DNA from: CBDVAK01 sp965371945
Lineage (GTDB): Bacteria; Pseudomonadota; Gammaproteobacteria; Competibacterales; JAHEDQ01
Direction of reading: 5' to 3'
Length of the DNA: 13,941 bases
NCBI GenBank assembly: GCA_965371945.1
Contig: CBDVAK010000065.1
Span: 1-13,941 of the forward strand
Every line of letters starts with the position of its first letter. Positions within the stretch are counted from its first letter, which is position 1. Made by a program: the position numbers and the translations under genes. Positions 1 to 5,193 of the stretch are shown here, piece by piece. The notes under the pieces are model-generated. The model did not search any database and had not been told where the DNA came from. It was given only the letters and a program-made list of their open reading frames with translations.

Positions 1-269
1 CGGTAGCGGATCGTGCCTTCGCGCTGCACCAGTACGGCATCAAGACCCGCATGTTCGAGATAGCGGGTCAGCAGGATCCAGCCGGTCAACATCGCCTGCG
101 CGTACAAACTGCCCGCGAAGCCGGTGCCGTGGACATTGTGGTTGCGCGCCAGCGGAGTCCGGGTGGCGGCATGATTGTGTGCGAGCGCAGTCAGCTCCAG
201 ACCCATGTCGGCGGTCAGCGGAATTTCCCGATGCAGCCAGGCTTGGTAGCGTGCAGTCTGCGCCGTCAC
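1..269 (-). CDS. MadB/YiiD C-terminal-type hot-dog protein, putative malonyl-ACP decarboxylase (3' end cut by window edge)
   Basis: The frame opens with a GTG whose last two bases belong to the dctM stop (GTGA overlap) and stays open to the window edge, giving the first 89 residues. Visible motifs are W-L-H-R-E-I-P-L-T-A-D-M-G near residues 11-23, then N-H-N-V-H-G-T-G-F-A-G-S-L-Y at 43-56, then L-T-G-W near 60-63. From memory this matches the C-terminal half of E. coli YiiD closely (IPLSEKMG, NQNPHHTLFAGSL, LTGW). That domain was long annotated as a putative thioesterase (YiiD_C). YiiD was later described as malonyl-ACP decarboxylase MadA, with stand-alone hot-dog members called MadB and a catalytic loop Asn reported at about position 45; here Asn sits at 43 and 45. 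There is no GNAT domain before it, so it is the stand-alone form. No good Shine-Dalgarno is seen, so translation is probably coupled to dctM. Family membership is well supported; substrate (malonyl-ACP, malonyl-CoA or a thioesterase substrate) is inferred from family and context. Confidence 0.75.
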   Translation of the reverse strand, partial: MTAQTARYQAWLHREIPLTADMGLELTALAHNHAATRTPLARNHNVHGTGFAGSLYAQAMLTGWILLTRYLEHAGLDAVLVQREGTIRY

Positions 270-1588
270 AACGCCGGGCCCATCATGACCACGGGCAGCC
301 AGGTCGCGATCCCCGGAAAAATGGACAGCAGCACGATCGCCAGCACCATGCACAGCATGAAAGGCAGCGCCCCCTTGAGGATGGTCGGCAGCGAAACCTC
401 GGGAACGATGCCGTTGATCACGTAGAGATTCAGCCCTACCGGCGGCGTGATCAGACCGATCTCCATGTTGATGGTCAGCACCACCGCGAACCAGTAAGGG
501 TCGAAGCCCGCCTGCTCGATGATCGGCAGCAGAATGGGTGCGGTCATCAGGATCACCGCGACCGGTGGCAGAAAGAACCCGGCAACCAGCAGAAAAAGGT
601 TGATCATCGCCATCAGCACCCAGCGATTGGCATCCACATCGGCAAGGAACTGCGCCACCGACTGGGTCACGAACAGCGACGACAACATGTAGGAAAACAG
701 TGCCGAGGCAGCGATGATCATCAGGATCATCACGCTCTCTTTCATCGAATCGCTGATGATCAGCCAGATCCGCTTTGGCTGCCAGACGCGATAGATGACC
801 GCGATCAGTACGATGCAGAACAGGGCACCGACACCGGCCGCCTCTGACGGGGTCGCAACGCCGCCATAGAGGACATAAAGGACACCGGCGATGATCGCCA
901 GGAACGGCAGTACACGTGGCAGCACCTCGAACTTTTCTTTCCAGGAGAAGCTGTGGCTGAGATCCCGGAAGCTGTAGCCATGGCGCCACGCCGTGTAGAG
1001 CGACCAGGCCATGAACAGCGAGGTCAGCAGCAGTCCCGGCAGCAGCCCGGCAATGAACAGCCGACCGATCGATGTCTCGGTGGCGATCCCGTAGACAATC
1101 ATGGTGATCGATGGCGGAATCAGAATCCCGAGGGTGCCACCGGCAGCGATAGCGCCGGTCGCCAGACCGTCCGGGAAACCGCGCTTGCGCATCTCGGGGA
1201 TACCCATCTTGCCGATCGCCGCGCAGGTCGCCGGTGACGATCCCGAAAGAGCGGCGAACACAGCGCAGGCGCCTATGTTGGAGATGATCAGGCCACCGGG
1301 GACGCGGTGCAGCCAGCGGTCGAGCGCCTCGTAGAGATCCTTGCCTGCTGGTGATGAGGCGACTGCCGCACCCATGACGATAAACATCGGGATCGACACC
1401 AGCGAAAACTCCGCCAGCCCGGCGAAAAAGGTCTCACCCAGGATGCTCAGCGAGTCGAACCCTTCAAAAGCAACCAGAAAACCGATCGCGACCAGCCCGA
1501 GACCGAAGGCGACCGGTATACCCGAAGACAGCACCACGATGGTCAGCACCGCGACCAGGACACCAATGACGAGCGGGTCCATGATCAT
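266..1588 (-). CDS. dctM: TRAP transporter large permease, DctM type
   Basis: The protein is 440 residues, normal for the DctM/TRAP-T large membrane subunit, which drives sodium-coupled uptake of organic acids delivered by the periplasmic binding protein. It starts MIMDPLVIG and is strongly hydrophobic throughout, with family-like stretches such as SGIPVAFGLGL, GSSPATCAAIGKMGIPEM, AAGGTLGILIPPS and the late ITPPVGLNLYVI. ATG at 1588 overlaps the dctQ stop (ATGA), which argues for this start; the second Met at 1582 is also possible because the GAGGG upstream is better spaced from it. An open frame continues to 2071 but overlaps dctQ in a different frame and is not part of the protein. The stop overlaps the GTG of the following MadB-like gene, so dctQ, dctM and that gene are probably translationally coupled. 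Confidence 0.95.
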   Translation of the reverse strand: MIMDPLVIGVLVAVLTIVVLSSGIPVAFGLGLVAIGFLVAFEGFDSLSILGETFFAGLAEFSLVSIPMFIVMGAAVASSPAGKDLYEALDRWLHRVPGGLIISNIGACAVFAALSGSSPATCAAIGKMGIPEMRKRGFPDGLATGAIAAGGTLGILIPPSITMIVYGIATETSIGRLFIAGLLPGLLLTSLFMAWSLYTAWRHGYSFRDLSHSFSWKEKFEVLPRVLPFLAIIAGVLYVLYGGVATPSEAAGVGALFCIVLIAVIYRVWQPKRIWLIISDSMKESVMILMIIAASALFSYMLSSLFVTQSVAQFLADVDANRWVLMAMINLFLLVAGFFLPPVAVILMTAPILLPIIEQAGFDPYWFAVVLTINMEIGLITPPVGLNLYVINGIVPEVSLPTILKGALPFMLCMVLAIVLLSIFPGIATWLPVVMMGPAL

Positions 1589-2112
1589 TCGCCCTCGAAC
1601 GGGTTGTGCGCCTGCATTGCGAACGGCATCGCGTGACCGCTCAGCAGGGCGAGGATATCGGCGACGTACTGCAACGACAGCAGACCAATTCCAAGTGGCA
1701 GCGATAGGTAGGGAATCCACAGCGGCAGCGCCCAAACCGTGTCGGTGGTCCAGCCGTTGACCAGCGCCTCCAGGAACAGATCGAATCCAGACCAGGCCAG
1801 CACCAGACAGAACAGCAGACCTCCTGTGCTGGCCAACAGCGCGAGCAGCCGCCGACCGCGCTGCCCCAGGTAGTGCGGCAACAGATCGACATTGACATGA
1901 CCACGGATCAGCAACACGTAGGGACTGCCGACAAACGTCGCGGCCACCAGCGAAAAGATCACGTACTCGGTCTGCCAGATGGTCGAGGCGTTCAGGAAGT
2001 AGCGCATCACCACCATCTGGGTGACGACCAGAATGGCGGAACCGATCAATGCCGCGGCCACCACACCGCACGCCCTCGATAACAAGGCGACGAAGCTGAC
2101 GAAAGTATGCAT
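1585..2112 (-). CDS. dctQ: TRAP transporter small permease, DctQ type
   Basis: The product is 175 residues with four apparent hydrophobic membrane segments, as usual for the DctQ subunit that pairs with DctM in the inner membrane. Family-like features include V-V-M-R-Y-F-L-N-A-S followed by W-Q-T-E-Y (near residues 34-50), and R-G-H-V-N-V-D-L-L in the central loop. The ATG at 2112 has only a weak ribosome binding site. The gene follows dctP after a 75-bp gap containing a strong hairpin, and its stop overlaps the dctM start by four bases. Expression relative to dctP may be reduced by that hairpin (inference). Confidence 0.93.
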   Translation of the reverse strand: MHTFVSFVALLSRACGVVAAALIGSAILVVTQMVVMRYFLNASTIWQTEYVIFSLVAATFVGSPYVLLIRGHVNVDLLPHYLGQRGRRLLALLASTGGLLFCLVLAWSGFDLFLEALVNGWTTDTVWALPLWIPYLSLPLGIGLLSLQYVADILALLSGHAMPFAMQAHNPFEGE

Positions 2113-2145
2113 GGACGCCTGCGCTGGAGAATTTGGGGGAAAACC

Positions 2146-2172
2146 CCGGGTGCGGCGGGTGGCCGCACCCGG
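2146..2172 (-). terminator. Intercistronic hairpin between dctP and dctQ (attenuator or mRNA-stability element)
   Basis: Perfect 10-bp arms CCGGGTGCGG (2146-2155) and CCGCACCCGG (2163-2172) flank a 7-base loop. On the minus strand it lies just after the dctP stop and is followed by only a short T run (GGTTTTCCCCC), so it is not a classical full terminator. Such a hairpin could leave more binding-protein mRNA than permease mRNA. The structure is seen; the role is inferred. Confidence 0.5.
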
Positions 2173-2187
2173 AGGCGCGTCAACCGA

Positions 2188-3189
2188 CTATTCGACCGCC
2201 AGCGCCTTCTCGATCAGCTCTTTGCCGCCGGGTACCTTCTCCGCGAAGTTCGCGTACGAAGTTTCCTCGGCAATCTGTTTCCAGGCAGCGGCCTGCTCGG
2301 CGTTCATGGTCACCACCTCGACGCCGGCCTTGGTGAAGACATCCACCATCCTGGTGTCGAGCCCTTTTGCCTGTCCGCTCATGTACTCCTCGGCCTTCTT
2401 GCCGGCGGCCAGCAGCGCTTGCTGTTGCGCTTCGTTGAGCTTGTCCCAGCTTTTCCCGGACATCAGGATCGGCTCGTACATGAACCAAAGGGCATAATCG
2501 CCGGGGGCCGTCAGACAGGTAACCTGCTCGTAGATACGATACGAGACGAAGCTGCCCGAACTGGTGTTGGCGGCATCGAGCACGCCGGTCTGCATCGCCT
2601 GATAGATGGCCGAACTCGGCATCGACGAGATCGACGCGCCAGCACCGACCAGCATCTGCTCGAACGCCGGACCGGCGGCACGGGTGACCTGGCCGGTCAT
2701 GGTCTCGGGACCCAGGATGCAGTTCTTCTTGGAGGCAAATCCGCCGGCCAGCCAGGCGTCGGCAAGCACCACGACGCCGGCATCGTTGATGATCTTCTTG
2801 ATGTCATCCATGAATGGAGAGTCATTCAGACGCTGAGCGTGTTCGTGATTCTTGACCAGGCCCGGCATCAGCGTGGCCGAGAACTGCGGGTGGCGGCCAC
2901 TGGCGTAGTCGAGCGGGAAGGCCGAAATATCGAGCTGGCCCTTGACCATCGCGCCCCACTGCTCTTTCGGTTTGAACAAGGACTTGCCGGGGTAGACCTT
3001 GATCTCGAGATCGACGTTCGCGGCAGCCACCTCGCGAGCGATGATCTGCACCATCTCGTCGCGGGCATCGCCCTTGCCTCCCGGCCATTGGTGCGACGCT
3101 TTCAGCGTTTCGGCCTGCACTGAGGCCGCCAGCAGCATAGCCGAAGCCAGCAATGCGGTGCCCACAGCCAGTTGTTCAAAAGCTTTCAT
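2188..3189 (-). CDS. dctP: TRAP transporter periplasmic substrate-binding protein, DctP type (candidate malonate binder)
   Basis: The start is ATG at 3189, preceded by AGGAGAA with 7-base spacing; the longer frame upstream has no such site. The 333-residue product begins with a signal peptide (MKAF, hydrophobic core, cleavage expected after V-Q-A at residue 26). The mature protein shows the DctP pattern of ETLKASHQWPG at the N-terminus, a central T-G-Q-V-T-R segment where R170 is a plausible equivalent of the family's carboxylate-binding Arg, and IYQAMQTGVLDAAN after it. It would capture a carboxylate in the periplasm and hand it to DctQM. Divergence from matB makes malonate the best guess; this specificity is contextual, not read from the pocket. 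Other TRAP substrates (C4-dicarboxylates, keto acids) cannot be excluded. Confidence 0.93.
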   Translation of the reverse strand: MKAFEQLAVGTALLASAMLLAASVQAETLKASHQWPGGKGDARDEMVQIIAREVAAANVDLEIKVYPGKSLFKPKEQWGAMVKGQLDISAFPLDYASGRHPQFSATLMPGLVKNHEHAQRLNDSPFMDDIKKIINDAGVVVLADAWLAGGFASKKNCILGPETMTGQVTRAAGPAFEQMLVGAGASISSMPSSAIYQAMQTGVLDAANTSSGSFVSYRIYEQVTCLTAPGDYALWFMYEPILMSGKSWDKLNEAQQQALLAAGKKAEEYMSGQAKGLDTRMVDVFTKAGVEVVTMNAEQAAAWKQIAEETSYANFAEKVPGGKELIEKALAVE

Positions 3190-3368
3190 CGAAAAGTTCT
3201 CCTGAGGCGGTTCTTTGAGTTGGTTCCCTATTGTAGCCGCTGTGGAGGCAGTGGCCAGAACACAGTCGGACGACATCTAAAACCATCACACAAGTCTGTA
3301 GCTGTCAACACTGATTTATATACACTTTCACTTGTATGAATTCATAGCGGGGGCTATCTTTGATCATC
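3190..3368. promoter_or_regulatory. Divergent dctP/matB regulatory region with palindrome TATGAATTCATA
   Basis: This 179-bp region must hold the start signals for both the minus-strand TRAP operon and plus-strand matB. Toward dctP there is a -10-like TACAAT (minus strand, 3235 to 3230), about 41 bases before the ATG with a poor -35, and a perfect TTGACA (minus strand, 3308 to 3303) lacking a good -10. Near matB there is a perfect 12-bp palindrome, TATGAATTCATA (3335-3346). ATACA and TGTAT (arms 3320-3324 and 3333-3337) form an overlapping inverted pair. A short ATAGC-GGGG-GCTAT hairpin (3344-3357) places the G-run in its loop. GntR-type malonate regulators are known to use TTGTATACAA-like sites, and TTGTAT occurs at 3332-3337, but a full match is absent. 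Confidence 0.45.
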
Positions 3369-4892
3369 ATGAGCCAAGATGCCAACCTCTACACCCTGCT
3401 GCGTCGCCGTTTCCCGGCCGATCGCGAAGCCACCTGCCTCGAACTGGATGACGGCGAGTGTATCTCCTACGCTGAAATCGACGACCGTAGCGGGCGCATG
3501 GCCGCGCTCTTCAATGCGCTGGGCGTGGTACCGGGAGACCGGGTCATGGCCCAGGTCGACAAGTCGCCGGAGGCGGTGGTGGTTTACCTCGCCTGTCTGC
3601 GTGCCGGTGCTGCCTTCGTGCCACTCAACCCTGCCTACACCACGCGCGAAATCGACTACTTCCTCACCGACGCCGAGCCGCGTGTCGTCATCTGCCGCCC
3701 CGAGGTCGAGAGCAGCCTTGCGCCGCTGGCCAGCAAAGCCGGTTGCGATCATCTGCTGACCCTGGACGACAGCGGTGGTGGCAGCCTGATGGCTCGCTAC
3801 CGCGACGCCGGGATAAGCAATCTGGTGATGCCGGTAGCCGGTGACAACCTCGCCGCGATTCTCTATACCTCGGGAACCACGGGGCATTCCAAGGGCGCGA
3901 TGCTGAGCCATGCCAACCTCGCCTCAAACGCGCTGGTGCTGCACGATTATTGGGGCTGGCAAGACGGCGACGTGCTGATCCACGCGCTGCCAATTTTCCA
4001 TGTCCACGGGCTTTTCGTGGCCCTGCACTGTGCGTTGCTGAACGGCTCGACGATGCTGTTCATGAACAAGTTCGATGCCGACGCGGTGCTCGACCGGCTG
4101 CCGCGGGCAACGGTGCTGATGGGCGTGCCAACCTTCTACGTGCGGCTGCTCGACCGCGACTCGCTCGATCGTGACACAGTCGCCGGCATGCGCTTGTTCG
4201 TGTCAGGGTCCGCACCGCTGCTGGAGGACACCTTCTACCGCTTCGAGCAGCGCACCGGCCATCGTATTCTCGAACGCTACGGCATGACCGAGGCCGGTAT
4301 GATCACTTCCAATCCGCTCGACGGCGAACGTCTGCCCGGCACGGTCGGCTACTTCCTGCCCGGCATCGGTGGCCGCGTCGCGGACAGCGATGGCATCGAA
4401 TTGCCGCATGGAGAGCCCGGTGTGCTGGAAATCAAAGGGCCCAACGTCTTCAAGGGCTACTGGCGCATGCCGGAAAAAACCGCAGAGGAGTTTCGTGCTG
4501 ACGGCCACTTCATCACCGGCGATATCGCGACCATGGCCAGCGACGGTCGTGTGACGATCGTCGGTCGGGCCAAGGATCTGGTTATCTGCGGCGGCTACAA
4601 CGTCTACCCCAAGGAGATCGAACTGTTGATCAATGCCATACCGGGCGTCCGCGAGTCCGCGGTGGTCGGTGTGCCACACCCCGATTTGGGCGAGGCCGTC
4701 ACCGCGGTGGTGGTTGCAGACGGCAACACCAAAATCGACGAAACAACGGTGCAACAAGCGCTCAGCACCGAACTGGCGCGCTTCAAACAACCCAAGCGGG
4801 TTTTCTTCGTCGACGAGCTGCCCCGCAACACCATGGGCAAGGTGCAGAAAAACCAGCTACGCGCAAGCTATGCAGGAACCTTCAGTTGCTGA
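3369..4892 (+). CDS. matB: Malonyl-CoA synthetase (malonate:CoA ligase, AMP-forming)
   Basis: MatB converts malonate, CoA and ATP to malonyl-CoA, AMP and pyrophosphate in the cytoplasm. The 507-residue protein has the adenylate-forming enzyme motifs in order: Y-T-S-G-T-T-G-H-S-K-G P-loop (166-176), ERYGMTEAGM (302-311), the T-G-D motif (383-385), hinge G-R-A-K-D-L-V-I-C-G-G-Y-N-V-Y-P-K-E starting at 399, and catalytic Lys 491 in NTMGKVQKN. It closely resembles Rhodopseudomonas MatB across its length as remembered, including ILYTSGTTG, ALPIFHVHGLFVA, VLMGVPTFY and NVFKGYWRMPEKT, so this is MatB rather than a general acyl-CoA ligase. ATG 3369 gives MSQDANLY. A TTG at 3360 in the same frame sits better behind a GGGGG run and cannot be excluded. 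The divergent TRAP operon and MadB-like gene fit malonate utilisation. Confidence 0.93.
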   Translation: MSQDANLYTLLRRRFPADREATCLELDDGECISYAEIDDRSGRMAALFNALGVVPGDRVMAQVDKSPEAVVVYLACLRAGAAFVPLNPAYTTREIDYFLTDAEPRVVICRPEVESSLAPLASKAGCDHLLTLDDSGGGSLMARYRDAGISNLVMPVAGDNLAAILYTSGTTGHSKGAMLSHANLASNALVLHDYWGWQDGDVLIHALPIFHVHGLFVALHCALLNGSTMLFMNKFDADAVLDRLPRATVLMGVPTFYVRLLDRDSLDRDTVAGMRLFVSGSAPLLEDTFYRFEQRTGHRILERYGMTEAGMITSNPLDGERLPGTVGYFLPGIGGRVADSDGIELPHGEPGVLEIKGPNVFKGYWRMPEKTAEEFRADGHFITGDIATMASDGRVTIVGRAKDLVICGGYNVYPKEIELLINAIPGVRESAVVGVPHPDLGEAVTAVVVADGNTKIDETTVQQALSTELARFKQPKRVFFVDELPRNTMGKVQKNQLRASYAGTFSC

Positions 4893-5193
4893 GCGCACAC
4901 ACGACACCGGCGGTCGCGACGCCGGTTCTGAAGTGAGACCGGCAAATACAACTTGCTTTGCCGATAACGATCGTCTAATCAATTGGGTAAGGAAACATTC
5001 ACACGACGGATCAAAATGTCGGGAAAAGTCTCCACTGCGATACCGGACCAGCACCGTAGCCATGCTGATCAGGGTATCTTTTTGTTTCACCTTTTCAAAT
5101 ATCTATGCCCATCACATGCCACCGCCAGCCTGTGTGCAACAGGTAATCATTCTTGCTGATGTTTGATCAGGATCCCATTACCGGAAACCAGAG
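4893..5193. other. Structured matB-sucA intergenic region (301 bp)
   Basis: No convincing gene lies here. It holds three inverted repeats: ACCGGCG/CGCCGGT (4906-4912 and 4920-4926), CGGCAAA/TTTGCCG (4940-4946 and 4957-4963), and a longer interrupted hairpin at 5039-5078 followed by T's, listed separately. No convincing sigma-70 or sigma-54 promoter for sucA was found; TTGCTT (4954) and TAATCA (4977) are spaced 17 apart but the -10 match is poor. The sucA ribosome binding site is weak (CCAGAG just before ATG 5194). The region could contain the end of the matB transcript and a structured sucA leader. Confidence 0.5.
5039..5087 (+). terminator. Candidate rho-independent terminator or attenuator upstream of sucA
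   Basis: GATACC (5039-5044) pairs with GGTATC (5073-5078). Inside, CAGCA (5049-5053) pairs with TGCTG (5063-5067), giving a two-part stem with an internal loop and a 9-base apical loop. It is followed directly by TTTTTGTTT (5079-5087). It lies 147 bases after the matB stop and 106 bases before sucA, so it could end matB transcription or attenuate a sucA leader. Pairing is moderate because of the internal loop. Confidence 0.45.

Noticed and set aside
266..2071. 601-residue minus-strand frame as a fused DctM protein
   Set aside because: The part beyond 1588 overlaps dctQ in another frame and does not resemble a protein family; the real DctM begins at the ATGA overlap.
2107..3123. 338-residue plus-strand frame opposite dctP
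   Set aside because: It is an antisense shadow of a well-supported gene, rich in Arg, His and Gly with no family resemblance.
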